A DNA stretch of 40,800 bases from CAYUTA01 sp964447605 (GCA_964447605.1 CAYUTA010000020.1:1-40800); one strand, 5' to 3'. Counted from the first letter of the stretch, positions 1 to 8,110 are shown. Numbers and translations are program-made. The notes: generated by a model from the letters alone, not told the origin.

Positions 1-1222
1 TCTTGAGGGACGAATAGCACTCCAGCAACGCGTTATACAGCGTCGTGCTGACCTGACAAACACCGCCGCCATATTGCTCAATATAGCGGTCGCCGCCGAC
101 AATGCCGTTGGCCAGCTTCCAGCCGTTCTTTTCCGTTCGGTCTCCCACCGTGTCGTTAAAACTCCAGGTATTGCCTGGCTTGACAACCTGATTGTTGATG
201 GCGTCCACGGTCTTCTGTACGTTAAATGCACGGTTCGGAATCATCGTCTCCCGTTGATACTCCGTATCCTCGGCCGTTCCCTTGTAGTCATACGTTGTGG
301 AAAAAGACCCGATCAGCGTGGTGTGCGCTTTCACGTCTTCAACGGTAATCGTGGGGCTGATCACCGTCAGCTGCGGCTGGATGACCGTCTGGTACTGTTT
401 GTTTTCAAGCGCTTGGTGTACAAGCTGCCTGGTTGCCTCTACGTTGACGCCATAGCCCGGCTGACCCTCGATATACTCAAACTCCGGGCTGCCGTCCTCT
501 GAAAACCGTACGGTAAACGTTGCATCCGTTGGCGGCGAGGTCAGCGTTTGATTGATTTCATCAATGCGCTGGGCAAGCGCATCGTCGTCAATTTGAATAT
601 TCGTATAGTATACCTGATTGGACGTGCCTGCCAGCGCGGTGCTCAGCACCGTGTCAAGATCGCTGTATGCAGCCATATCCTCTCCGGTAATAATTTTTGA
701 AAACCCCTCGCCCGAGAGCGTGATGGCAATGTTATTGATTGCATACGTCTCGTTTGTCTGAAGCTGTGTGCGAACCTCTTCAATGGTCTTTCCGGACACG
801 TCCGCGCCGTTGATGTATACGTCGCTGCGGAAGACGTCTGTGGCCTCGTCCACAGGCGCCGGCTGCCGACAGCTTTTTACAATCATTACCATAGCGCCCG
901 CCAGCAGCGCCAGCAACGCCAGCGAGGAAAGGCCGAGCATCAGCCGGCGGCGGCGCAGCTTCCTGCGCTTCTTGCCGGAACCGCCGCGCGAGCCCGAAGA
1001 ACCGGAAGGACGGTCGGCGGACATGCGCGCGCCATGTTCGTGGTACCCGCTGTTGTATCCGTCATAATTATAGTCAAAACGGCCCGTGTTCTGTGAACGC
1101 GTGCCACCACGCCCCGCACTGCCGCCTGATCCGGCTCCGGTACGGGATCCCGCGCCGCTTTTGGCGCTCTTTTGTGATGCCGATTTGGCAGTGTCCGGCA
1201 AGCCGGTGTATTTTTCGTACAT
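1..1222 (-). CDS. VanW family membrane protein (3' end cut by window edge)
   Basis: This frame is open from the ATG at 1222 to the window edge, about 407 codons, so the C-terminus is missing. The N-terminal ~85 residues are a low-complexity Gly/Ser/Arg-rich cytoplasmic tail. A basic stretch (KKRRKLRRRR) and one membrane helix (about residues 97-117) follow, then an extracytoplasmic part. The visible end carries the VanW core: a VVKPGNTWSFND stretch and the GGGVCQVSTTLYNAL motif. In between is a region resembling the peptidoglycan-binding repeats often found upstream of VanW domains. VanW proteins are cell-surface proteins; the biochemical role is not settled. The start is supported by GGGAGGAC immediately before the ATG, a rather tight spacing. 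It is divergent from sigK. The family call is firm and the function is not. Confidence 0.85.
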   Translation of the reverse strand, partial: MYEKYTGLPDTAKSASQKSAKSGAGSRTGAGSGGSAGRGGTRSQNTGRFDYNYDGYNSGYHEHGARMSADRPSGSSGSRGGSGKKRRKLRRRRLMLGLSSLALLALLAGAMVMIVKSCRQPAPVDEATDVFRSDVYINGADVSGKTIEEVRTQLQTNETYAINNIAITLSGEGFSKIITGEDMAAYSDLDTVLSTALAGTSNQVYYTNIQIDDDALAQRIDEINQTLTSPPTDATFTVRFSEDGSPEFEYIEGQPGYGVNVEATRQLVHQALENKQYQTVIQPQLTVISPTITVEDVKAHTTLIGSFSTTYDYKGTAEDTEYQRETMIPNRAFNVQKTVDAINNQVVKPGNTWSFNDTVGDRTEKNGWKLANGIVGGDRYIEQYGGGVCQVSTTLYNALLECYSSLK

Positions 1223-1256
1223 GTCCTCCCTCAAAACCCATTGACATATACATGAC

Positions 1257-1285
1257 ATTATACACGACCATCCGGAAGTTCGCAA
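1257..1285 (-). promoter_or_regulatory. Vegetative promoter of the VanW gene
   Basis: On the minus strand a TTGCGA -35 box (1280-1285) lies 17 bases from a perfect TATAAT -10 box (1257-1262). This is 35 bases upstream of the VanW ATG and fits a sigma-A promoter. Confidence 0.6.
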
Positions 1286-1416
1286 CATTCCGCCAAGATT
1301 TCACATTCTATTGCGGTTCAAATCACAAATATCCGGCCCGCCCGCACCGCGTTAAAGCCTCCGCGGCAGACGAACCACGCCGGATTGCAAAAGTGCATCC
1401 AGAAGGCTTATTTGCT

Positions 1417-1446
1417 GCATAGGACAAATCCGCGCCGGCATAACTT
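1417..1446 (+). promoter_or_regulatory. Candidate SigE-type promoter of sigK
   Basis: GCATA at 1417-1421 is followed after 17 bases by CATAACTT at 1439-1446. This resembles the mother-cell SigE pattern (ATA, 16-18 bases, CATACANT), which is the expected driver of sigK. The -10 is imperfect, so this is a candidate only. Confidence 0.35.
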
Positions 1447-1485
1447 ATTCCATCGAACGCTGTCGAATCGAGGGAGGATCTTTTC

Positions 1486-2184
1486 ATGCAGTGGCTGCAA
1501 ATCATTTCCGATCTGCTCTTTTTTGCCGCGTATGTGGGCAATACCAACGCGTTCCCGGAGCCTTTGAGCGCCGCGGAGGAGCGCGACTGCATCAGGCGCA
1601 TGCGGGCGGGCGACGAATCTGCGCGCGATAAGCTCATCGAGCACAATCTGCGGCTTGTGGCGTACATAGCGCGTAAATATGTGCGCACGGGGCGCGACAG
1701 CGACGATGTGGTCAGCATCGGCATCATCGGCCTGATCAAGGCGGTTTCAACCTATGACCCGGATAAAGGCGTGGCGTTATCGAGCTATGCCAGCCGATGT
1801 GTGGAAAACGAGATCCTCATGAGTCTGCGCGTAGAAAAGAAGCTGGTGGGCGAGGTTTCGCTCAACGAACCCATCGGCACCGACAGCGACGGCAACGACG
1901 TATCGCTTTGCGACATCCTCGGTACGGATGCGGACACGGTTGTGGACGAGGTGCAAAGCCGTATGGACGCCGAGCACGTCAACCGCGCCATGCAGCAGGC
2001 TCTGACGCCGCGCGAGCGGACGGTTATCAGCCTGCGCTTCGGCCTCGGCGGCAGGTACCGCATGACGCAAAGGGAGATTGCTTCCATGCTTGGTATCTCG
2101 CGTTCCTATATCTCACGCATTGAAAAAAAAGCATTGCAAAAGCTGACCGCCGCGCTGAAGGACGCGGCACGGCAGGCGCCGTAG
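1486..2184 (+). CDS. sigK: RNA polymerase sporulation sigma factor SigK (pro-SigK)
   Basis: A 232-residue protein matching pro-SigK in length and layout. Residues 1-20 are a hydrophobic pro-sequence (LLFFAAYVGN). It is followed by the AFPEPLS segment typical of the SigK start, region 2 (LIEHNLRLVAYIARKY, DDVVSIGIIGLIKA) and a region 4 helix-turn-helix (MTQREIASMLGISRSYISRIEKK is positioned at about residues 193-215). SigK drives late mother-cell gene expression during sporulation. The pro-sequence is removed by an SpoIVFB-type membrane protease in known systems. The gene is uninterrupted, with no skin-type element. GGGAGG lies 8-9 bases upstream of the ATG. Its presence is the main evidence that this lineage sporulates or descends from sporulators. 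Confidence 0.95.
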   Translation: MQWLQIISDLLFFAAYVGNTNAFPEPLSAAEERDCIRRMRAGDESARDKLIEHNLRLVAYIARKYVRTGRDSDDVVSIGIIGLIKAVSTYDPDKGVALSSYASRCVENEILMSLRVEKKLVGEVSLNEPIGTDSDGNDVSLCDILGTDADTVVDEVQSRMDAEHVNRAMQQALTPRERTVISLRFGLGGRYRMTQREIASMLGISRSYISRIEKKALQKLTAALKDAARQAP

Positions 2185-2407
2185 TACTCTCGTTCCAGCA
2201 GCACAATCCGTCAAAAACGGCGGCATATACGTCGGTGTCTTGTATGCGGCCGGCGCGGCCGTTTCGGCGTGCTGAAAAAGGCATGACGCAGCTTGCTCCG
2301 TCAGCCCGCGCACGATAGAAACGCAGGAAGATTGTTTGCAGAAAATGCCGCATCGATCCCGCGGGAAAGTCCACGCCTGCCGCATGCCTTCGTTTTTTGA
2401 CGGCCTA

Positions 2408-2432
2408 GCGGCCGCTTCAAAAGAGCGGCCGC
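2408..2432. other. Perfect 9-bp stem-loop after the sorE-like gene
   Basis: GCGGCCGCT (2408-2416) pairs with AGCGGCCGC (2424-2432) over a 7-base loop, between the convergent ends of sigK and the sorE-like gene. Neither strand has a U-run directly 3' of the stem, so it is not a classical intrinsic terminator. It may still act as an RNA 3' end or stabiliser. Confidence 0.4.
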
Positions 2433-2445
2433 GCGGGAGAGGCTT

Positions 2446-3711
2446 TTACTTCAGCGGTTTGGCATTGGCAAGCAGATATTTCTCCGCCTCGCCGCACCAA
2501 AGCCCGTTGTTGGCCGTTACAATCCGGTTCAACTCGGCAAACAGCGGGTCAGATGCCCCCTTTGCGGCAAAGTCGGCGATGGCGGTCAGGGGCAGGCTGA
2601 TATGGTTATAGATCAGCTTCTTGCCGCCCGGGATATGCGGCAGCTCCCCGGTCGTTTCCACAACGCAGTCAAGTCCGCCGATATGCGTGACCATCGCCGC
2701 GGGATCGATCAAGCCCTTGTTCATCATTTCGATGGACTCGCGCATGTCGCTTGTGTTTCCGCCGGACGTGCCGACCAGGTGATGGTACGCATAATGAACG
2801 TTATAAAAGTTTATCTCGGCTTTGAATTCCGTATTGGACGGCCCGGCAAAGAAGTTCAGGCAGCCGTCAAAGCCCAGGATGGCGTCCGCCTGCTCGACAA
2901 CGGGACGTACCGGCGCAAAACAGATCACGTCGTCATAGCCCGTTCCGCCGGAAAGCTCCATGAGCGCCGCAACGGGGTCGTCAACCTTGCCGGTGTTGAC
3001 ATAGTGCAGCTCCACGCCGCAGCGCCGCGCTTCTTCAACCGTATAGATGCCCGCGGCGCGCGCCAGGCGTGCGTCGTCGATATCGGTCACAACGAGCAGC
3101 CCGGGCCTGCGGTCGCAATGGAGCGCATAGTCGATTGCGCCGAGTCCCATTGGCCCGACGCTGGCCAGCAGCGCCAGCTTGCCGCCCTCCACGATACCCA
3201 TGCTGTGATCATAGCTACCCGGCACGGTATGGTACATGGCGTGATAGGTCCCCACAATGCAGCTCATCGGCTCAGCAAGCGAGCCATAGAAATAGACGTC
3301 GGAATCATATTTGAGCAGGCAGTCCATCGCGAGCGTTTCAAACGGAATGTTGGCGTACAGGGAATCGCCGCCGCAGTATGGGTAGGAATAGCCGGGGGCG
3401 TCCAGGGAACCCTTGTAAAAATGCGCGGGCTGAATGGAAAACCCGTCGCCGGGTCTGAATTGACTCCGCCACTTTTTGCCCGCTTCAACGATCCGGCCAC
3501 AGAACTCATGTCCGATGATAACGGGGTTTTCCGCAACATTGTCCGGCACGCGCTTGTGGCCCGCGCCCTGGCTTGCGGCCTTATAGCTGGACATGCAAAG
3601 ACTATCGCTTACAATCTCCACCCGCACGCCGTCTTCGCCGATATCGGGGAGCTCAAACTCCTCGAGCCGCAGGTCGTTTACCCCATACAGGCGTACCGCT
3701 TTGGTTTTCAT
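2446..3711 (-). CDS. L-sorbose-1-phosphate reductase-like zinc-type alcohol dehydrogenase (SorE-like)
   Basis: A 421-residue medium-chain dehydrogenase. The N-terminus (MKTKAVRLYGVNDLRLEEFE), the SDSLCMSSYKAASQG and GHKRVPDNVAENP segments, GHEFCGRIVEAG, and a Rossmann region with GPMGLGAIDYALH closely follow what I know of SorE, which reduces L-sorbose 1-phosphate to glucitol 6-phosphate with NAD(P)H. I take the ATG at 3711. A GAGAGGAG lies 8 bases upstream of it, whereas the GTG at 3720 overlaps the previous stop codon. It is the last gene after the SDR and PHP genes and only a few bases from the latter, so they are very likely cotranscribed. Substrate identity is inferred from family resemblance; a related keto-sugar phosphate is possible. 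Confidence 0.75.
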   Translation of the reverse strand: MKTKAVRLYGVNDLRLEEFELPDIGEDGVRVEIVSDSLCMSSYKAASQGAGHKRVPDNVAENPVIIGHEFCGRIVEAGKKWRSQFRPGDGFSIQPAHFYKGSLDAPGYSYPYCGGDSLYANIPFETLAMDCLLKYDSDVYFYGSLAEPMSCIVGTYHAMYHTVPGSYDHSMGIVEGGKLALLASVGPMGLGAIDYALHCDRRPGLLVVTDIDDARLARAAGIYTVEEARRCGVELHYVNTGKVDDPVAALMELSGGTGYDDVICFAPVRPVVEQADAILGFDGCLNFFAGPSNTEFKAEINFYNVHYAYHHLVGTSGGNTSDMRESIEMMNKGLIDPAAMVTHIGGLDCVVETTGELPHIPGGKKLIYNHISLPLTAIADFAAKGASDPLFAELNRIVTANNGLWCGEAEKYLLANAKPLK

Positions 3712-3716
3712 ATCCG

Positions 3717-4787
3717 TCACTCCTCTCCGTTTTCATGGCGAATGATTCGCCAGGTGCTGTCGATCAGATTGGCAAACTGCGCGTCCTTCATCTTTTCAAT
3801 CACAAAGCTTTGCCGCGGGGAATTGATGTCCTCCCCGCTGATTTGCAGCATGCCGTAACGCTCGCACAGCGCGCGCAGCCTGGCAAGCTGCGCGTCGGTA
3901 TTGCGCGTAGGCATATACGTAATCGCCCGCACGCCGTGCGCATGCAGCGTTTCAAACAGTTCCTCAAGATAATCGTCCTCAAATTTCTGCGCCTTCTTGT
4001 CGCCCGTAACGGAGGCAGTCACGTCGCCAAGGTACGCATAGGCGAGGATGCCGCCGGCCTGCGCGGCAAACGCCACAAAGCCGTCCAGTCCCGGGCATTC
4101 ATCGGCCGCGTCGATATATACCTTGGGAATGCACTCCTTCTTCAGCTTGCCTACCATGTCATATTCGGCAAACAGCTCGCGTCCACGGCTCAGTTTCCTT
4201 GCAAGCGCCAGCATCAGGTGCCGTTCCGTTACCGAGCCGCCGTCTTGATACAGGGACAGGGGCAGCACGTCCCGCTCAAAATCAAGCGCAACGCCCATGA
4301 CCTCGTTGATGCGCTCCACCATCGAGCGGTTGCGCCGGTTACGCGCCTCGCGCAGCGGTATAAAATACGCCTGCACCGCGTCGATGTTTTTGTGCGGCAC
4401 GCCATGTAAAACCATATAGCTGACCCCGATCTGGTCTGGATTGTTGGTACGCCGGTTTTCAAAGGGCGTACCTTTCATGGAAACGCGCGTTTCAACGCCA
4501 ATGGTCGTGGGGATGCCGATGCGCCTGCCCGCTTCAATGAATTCACGCGCGCCGGCAATGCTGTCGTGATCCACAATCCCCGCCGTGCACAGGCCCTCGC
4601 TGCGCGCGGCAAATACGGCCGCCGCGGGCGAATATGGTGAAAACGAGTATGTCGTATGAATGTGGTTGTTGATCATGCGCGCGTCCGGCTCCACAAACGC
4701 GGCGCTCCTGAGAATTCCGGACAGGTTGTCCAGCCGCTCGGCCGCCGTGCCGGCATTGAGCTTATCCAGCAAACGTCGTTCAATCAT
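3717..4787 (-). CDS. PHP-domain metal-dependent hydrolase of unknown substrate
   Basis: A 356-residue protein with the metal-binding signature of the PHP superfamily: His42-x-His44 in NNHIHTTYS, Asp73-His74-Asp75, and Glu99 in GVETR. A late SGEDINSPRQ segment probably supplies further ligands. PHP enzymes are typically phosphoesterases such as histidinol-phosphate phosphatase or the polymerase-associated PHP, but this one is not any of those I recognise. The start is the ATG at 4787, 13 bases after the SDR stop. A longer frame upstream only overlaps the SDR. It sits between a sorbitol-6-phosphate-dehydrogenase-like SDR and a SorE-like reductase, so a sugar-phosphate phosphatase or hydrolase role is a reasonable inference, not shown by sequence. 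Confidence 0.75.
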   Translation of the reverse strand: MIERRLLDKLNAGTAAERLDNLSGILRSAAFVEPDARMINNHIHTTYSFSPYSPAAAVFAARSEGLCTAGIVDHDSIAGAREFIEAGRRIGIPTTIGVETRVSMKGTPFENRRTNNPDQIGVSYMVLHGVPHKNIDAVQAYFIPLREARNRRNRSMVERINEVMGVALDFERDVLPLSLYQDGGSVTERHLMLALARKLSRGRELFAEYDMVGKLKKECIPKVYIDAADECPGLDGFVAFAAQAGGILAYAYLGDVTASVTGDKKAQKFEDDYLEELFETLHAHGVRAITYMPTRNTDAQLARLRALCERYGMLQISGEDINSPRQSFVIEKMKDAQFANLIDSTWRIIRHENGEE

Positions 4788-4800
4788 CGTGCGGCACCCC

Positions 4801-5676
4801 TTAGCGCAACATGCACTGGCCGCCCGTGACCGGGATCGCCTGGCCGGTTTCAAACGTCTGTTCCACGGCGTAAAAAATCGCCTTTGCCACATCGGCCGGC
4901 AGGCAGCCGCGCTGAATCAGCGACCTGCTCAAATAGTACGCTTTCACGTCCTCAACGGTCTTAGCGCCCCTGACCTTGCCCGCACGCAGATACTGCACAA
5001 ACAGCCCGCGCTCCGGGTCGCTCCACAAGGGGCCGTCATAATAATTGCCCGGACAGACGGCGTTGACCTTGATATTATACGGCGCAAGCTCAAGCGCAAA
5101 GCTCTGTACCAGCCCGATGCCGCCAAATTTGCCTCCCGCATAGGCGAAGTTCTTGTTGCTGCCCTCCAGGCCGGATTTACTGTTGACCTCAATGATATCG
5201 CCCATCCAGCCCGAATCGGCCGCAAACTGCGCGCGCATAATCCGCTGGGCGTATTTTACACAGGTGAAAAATGCCGTATAGTTGATCGACGTGACAAACT
5301 CAAAATCCCTCTTCTCCATCTCGTCAAGCGAGCCGGCCTTGAGCACGCCGGCGTTGGAAACCAGCAGGTCCAGCCCGCCAAAGCGCTCCACGGCAAAGCC
5401 GATCATGGCCGCCACGCTGTCCTCTTCGGCAACGTTTACTTTCACGGCAACGGCGCGCCGCCCCATCTTCTCGGCCACGGTCCGGGCCAGCGGCTCATTG
5501 AGGTCGGCAATCACAACGCAGGCGCCCTCGCGGTACAGCTCCTCGGCGATCCCCCTGCCAAAGCCCTGGGCGCTCCCGGTAACAATTGCGATTTTTCCAT
5601 CGAGACGGCCGCCCGCCGCAACGCGCTTGCCAACGTTTTGCGCGGCGATTTCTTCCCATTTTTTCATGTCGATCAT
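4801..5676 (-). CDS. SDR oxidoreductase, sorbitol-6-phosphate 2-dehydrogenase-like
   Basis: A 291-residue short-chain dehydrogenase. The cofactor loop is TGSAQGFGRG (residues 33-42), NAG is at 108-110, the Ser pair of NSKSG is at 166/168, and the catalytic pair is Tyr179-x3-Lys183. The NSKSG segment, KFGGIGL, and the C-terminal TGQAIPVTGGQCML resemble glucitol-6-phosphate dehydrogenase (SrlD/SorD type), which interconverts glucitol 6-phosphate and fructose 6-phosphate with NAD. A ~25-residue N-terminal extension precedes the Rossmann fold. The ATG at 5676 has GGAGGGG 7 bases upstream. It is followed directly by the PHP and SorE-like genes. SorE plus SorD activities would convert a ketose 1-phosphate to fructose 6-phosphate, but no sugar transporter is present in the window. 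Confidence 0.75.
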   Translation of the reverse strand: MIDMKKWEEIAAQNVGKRVAAGGRLDGKIAIVTGSAQGFGRGIAEELYREGACVVIADLNEPLARTVAEKMGRRAVAVKVNVAEEDSVAAMIGFAVERFGGLDLLVSNAGVLKAGSLDEMEKRDFEFVTSINYTAFFTCVKYAQRIMRAQFAADSGWMGDIIEVNSKSGLEGSNKNFAYAGGKFGGIGLVQSFALELAPYNIKVNAVCPGNYYDGPLWSDPERGLFVQYLRAGKVRGAKTVEDVKAYYLSRSLIQRGCLPADVAKAIFYAVEQTFETGQAIPVTGGQCMLR

Positions 5677-5870
5677 TGGTATTCCCCTCCGTTTCTGAAT
5701 ATTAATCCGCCGTTGGGCCCTCACTGTCCCAGCCCGTCAAAAAAACTTGTTTCGACGGATTCCAGGGCCTTTCCCGCATATTTTTTTGTGGAATCGGCGG
5801 GCAGGCAAGCTATAATACGTTTTGAACAGCCTGCGCCGCGGACTCCATGTCTTCCCGTTCCCAACACGGT

Positions 5871-6317
5871 TTATTTGATTACGCCCTTCTGCAGCACAAC
5901 GTTTGCATAGATCGCCGCCTCGCCCGTCTGCACGATGCAACAGGCCTTGTTCGCCTTTTCATAAAATGAATAACGCTCCAGCTTCGAAACGGCCGCTTCG
6001 CCGCGCGCGTCATACTTTTTAACGATGGCGCGATAGTCGTCGTGAATGGGGATTTTCATTCCTTTGTCGCGCACGTCCACGTCCATGAGCATCACAGGCG
6101 TATCGGTATAGGTATCCAGCGGAATCAGCCGAAGAATCGCCTCAAGCAGTTCCGGCACGCCATGGCCGTCCGCGCGGATAAACACGGCGCCGTTCTTCAT
6201 TGCGGCGCTCGCGCCGGGATAATTGCCGTCGGCAAGCAGAATGGCGTCCCCATGTCCCATCTCACAGAGCGCTTTCAGCAGTTCGGGAGAAAGAATGTTC
6301 GGCACGTTCAGCAGCAT
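5871..6317 (-). CDS. RbsD/FucU family sugar mutarotase
   Basis: A 148-residue protein with the FucU/RbsD fold landmarks: an N-terminal LSPELLKALCEMGHGD with the catalytic-type His, LLADGNYPG, and the C-terminal ANVVLQKGVIK. These small multimeric enzymes interconvert sugar anomers (fucose for FucU, ribose for RbsD). The length and the GHGDAILLADGNYP block fit FucU best, but substrate cannot be read from sequence. GGAGGG lies 8 bases before the ATG. It lies between nagB and the SDR-PHP-SorE genes in the same orientation with gaps of about 125 and 195 bases, so it may belong to one long sugar-phosphate transcript. Confidence 0.85.
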   Translation of the reverse strand: MLLNVPNILSPELLKALCEMGHGDAILLADGNYPGASAAMKNGAVFIRADGHGVPELLEAILRLIPLDTYTDTPVMLMDVDVRDKGMKIPIHDDYRAIVKKYDARGEAAVSKLERYSFYEKANKACCIVQTGEAAIYANVVLQKGVIK

Positions 6318-6441
6318 AATTGATTCCCTCCATGATAACCTCCGCCCGGTCGTCCCGCATGGCCGCCGGACAGGGAATGTGGACCTTTGGTTGATCTGTC
6401 TTGACCCTGTCGGACGCCTTTTTCAGCGCCCGCCGGATCTG

Positions 6442-7161
6442 TCAGAGCCTGGCGGCGGCGGCGTGATCGAGATAGATCTCCACAAACGGGTGCAGTTGCA
6501 GCACGCTTGCCGGAACCGCCTCGCACACCGGACCGTTGATCGTTTCGGCAACAATGTCCGCCTTATCCGCGCCAAGGGCGATGAGAAGAATGCTGCGCGC
6601 GTTCATAACCGTCCGGATTCCCATCGTGACCGCACGGCGCGGAACCTCGTCGATTGAGTTGAAAAAGCGTGAGTTGGCCTGTATGGAACGCTCGGCCAGG
6701 TCCACTGCATGCGTGAACGAGCCGAACGGCGTTCCGGGCTCGTTAAAGCCGATGTGCCCGTCGTGCCCGATGCCGAGCAGCTGCAGCTCAATGCCGCCGG
6801 CCTGCTGAATCTGCTTTTCATATGTTTCCGCCGCCTTGTCCGAATCGCCGACGCCGCATGGCACATGCGTATTCTCCATCGGGATGTCGATATGGTGAAA
6901 CAGGTTGTCGTTCATAAAGCAGCGATACGATTGCTCATGCGTTTCCGCAAGGCCGATGTATTCGTCGAGGTTGAACGTCGTCGCCCTGGAAAAGGACAGT
7001 TCGCCCGCACGGTTACGCCTGGCAAGCTCCTGGTAGAGGCCGACCGGCGTGGAGCCGGTAGCAAAGCCAAGCACGGCGGACGGCATTTTGTTCAGCAGCG
7101 CAACATATCGTTCCGAGGCGATTTTTGCAAGGTTTTCCGGTGTGTCGATAAAAATTTTCAT
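6442..7161 (-). CDS. nagB: Glucosamine-6-phosphate deaminase
   Basis: A 239-residue protein, the normal length for NagB. It carries GFATGSTPVGLYQEL near the N-terminus, FNLDEYIGL with the catalytic Asp, and GIGHDGHIGFNEPG with the catalytic His. The enzyme converts glucosamine 6-phosphate to fructose 6-phosphate and ammonia, feeding amino sugars into glycolysis. The ATG at 7161 is preceded by GGAGGG 3 bases away; an in-frame extension to 7206 has no ribosome binding site. It is the first gene of the minus-strand sugar cluster, with a consensus-like promoter and DeoR-type operators in front. nagA is not in the window. Confidence 0.95.
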   Translation of the reverse strand: MKIFIDTPENLAKIASERYVALLNKMPSAVLGFATGSTPVGLYQELARRNRAGELSFSRATTFNLDEYIGLAETHEQSYRCFMNDNLFHHIDIPMENTHVPCGVGDSDKAAETYEKQIQQAGGIELQLLGIGHDGHIGFNEPGTPFGSFTHAVDLAERSIQANSRFFNSIDEVPRRAVTMGIRTVMNARSILLIALGADKADIVAETINGPVCEAVPASVLQLHPFVEIYLDHAAAARL

Positions 7162-7179
7162 ATGCCCTCCAATTGGATG

Positions 7180-7195
7180 TGTTATGAGTAAAACA
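7180..7195. promoter_or_regulatory. DeoR-like operator near the nagB start
   Basis: TGTTAT-GAGT-AAAACA is a 16-base near-palindrome (one mismatch between the arms) that overlaps the end of the nagB -10 box. Its size and half-site resemble the E. coli DeoR operator (TGTTAGAA-TTCTAACA). The likely ligand is the DeoR-family protein encoded at 7328. Confidence 0.45.
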
Positions 7196-7220
7196 TACTC
7201 TAACATTCTGTTTGTGTCAA
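7192..7220 (-). promoter_or_regulatory. nagB promoter
   Basis: On the minus strand a perfect TTGACA (7215-7220) lies 17 bases from TATGTT (7192-7197), placing the transcription start about 25 bases upstream of the nagB ATG. Confidence 0.65.
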
Positions 7221-7230
7221 CCGATTCGAC

Positions 7231-7250
7231 GGTTTCTCAATTGAGAAACC
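7231..7250. promoter_or_regulatory. 20-base perfect palindrome in the nagB-deoR divergent region
   Basis: GGTTTCTCAATTGAGAAACC is a perfect 20-base inverted repeat with no spacer. It lies upstream of both the nagB -35 box and the deoR promoter, a position suited to a regulator controlling both directions. Which protein binds is unknown. Confidence 0.6.
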
Positions 7251-7268
7251 CCGGAATACAAATCGCGC

Positions 7269-7297
7269 TTGTTATTATATAACATCCGCGTTATAAT
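7269..7297 (+). promoter_or_regulatory. deoR-family gene promoter with overlapping operator
   Basis: TTGTTA (7269-7274) is separated by 17 bases from a perfect TATAAT (7292-7297). The perfect inverted repeat TGTTAT-TAT-ATAACA at 7270-7284 covers the -35 box, which would allow repression, probably autoregulation. The same core is found in front of the E2 gene at 14366-14394. Confidence 0.6.
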
Positions 7298-7327
7298 TGA
7301 TGTTATAAACGAGCAAGCGAGGCCATT

Positions 7328-8110
7328 ATGTCAAACAGCAACAGATTGCTGACCGTTCGGGAATACATTCAATCGCACGGCGAGGTCAGCATCGCCGATC
7401 TCCAGTCGTTTTATAACGGCTATTCCGCCATGACCGCCTGGCGCGACTTAAAGCAGCTTGAGGAACAGGGTTATATCCGCCGCGTACACGGCGGCGCAAT
7501 CAGCATGCTGGCCGCAACGCCGCAGATCGAGGGCATATACAGCAAGCGCGCGCGCGAATACGTGCATCAGAAAAACGCGATTGCCCGCACGGCTCTGCAA
7601 TTCCTTGCGCCGGGCCACTCCGTTTACCTTGACGCCGGCAGCACGCTCATGGCGCTGGCAAACGCAATGGGCAGCGAACGCTACACCGTTGTCACCAGCG
7701 GCGCAAACATCGCCATTGAACTGAGCCAGCGGCATACCTGCGACGTGTTGCTCACCGGCGGACAGATCAGCGAAAACACGCTGTCCTGCTCCGGCGCGCA
7801 GGCGGAGGACTTTATCTCCTCCATCAACATCGATGTGGCGCTTATGGCTACCTCCGGCTTTTCAATCCGCAGCGGCTTCACCAGCGGCTCTCAATCGGAA
7901 AGCCTTCTGAAAAGCCGCGTGATTCGGAAGGCGGCCAAAATCGTGATGCTGATGGACCATTCCAAGCTGGGGCGTTCGCTGCCTTTTACATTTGCCTCGC
8001 TCGATGACATCGACGTTTTGATCTGCGACGCGCGCCTGCCAAAAGAGCTCCTTGCACGCGCCAATACGGCAAGCGTACGCTGCATTGTGGCCGAGGATCA
8101 GACCGTCTGA
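7328..8110 (+). CDS. DeoR/GlpR-family sugar-responsive transcriptional regulator
   Basis: A 260-residue protein with the DeoR layout. The N-terminal winged helix-turn-helix covers about residues 5-55 (VSIADLQSFY, AMTAWRDLKQLEEQGYIRRV, then HGGA). The C-terminal DeoRC sensor domain has the SVYLDAGST, VVTSGANIA and LLTGGQIS segments and binds sugar phosphates in this family. GCGAGG lies 5 bases before the ATG. It is divergent from nagB and the sugar cluster, so it most likely represses that cluster until a phosphorylated sugar intermediate appears. The 3' end overlaps the convergent lplA by 13 bases. Confidence 0.92.
   Translation: MSNSNRLLTVREYIQSHGEVSIADLQSFYNGYSAMTAWRDLKQLEEQGYIRRVHGGAISMLAATPQIEGIYSKRAREYVHQKNAIARTALQFLAPGHSVYLDAGSTLMALANAMGSERYTVVTSGANIAIELSQRHTCDVLLTGGQISENTLSCSGAQAEDFISSINIDVALMATSGFSIRSGFTSGSQSESLLKSRVIRKAAKIVMLMDHSKLGRSLPFTFASLDDIDVLICDARLPKELLARANTASVRCIVAEDQTV

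Noticed and set aside
2408..2432. Stem-loop considered as a sigK or sorE terminator
   Set aside because: The T-run lies 5' rather than 3' of the stem for the minus strand and there is none on the plus side, so a classical terminator call is not supported.
2602..3858. Long plus-strand open frame opposite the SorE-like gene
   Set aside because: It is antisense to a clearly recognised gene, has no ribosome binding site and no family resemblance; GC-rich codon use opens opposite frames here.
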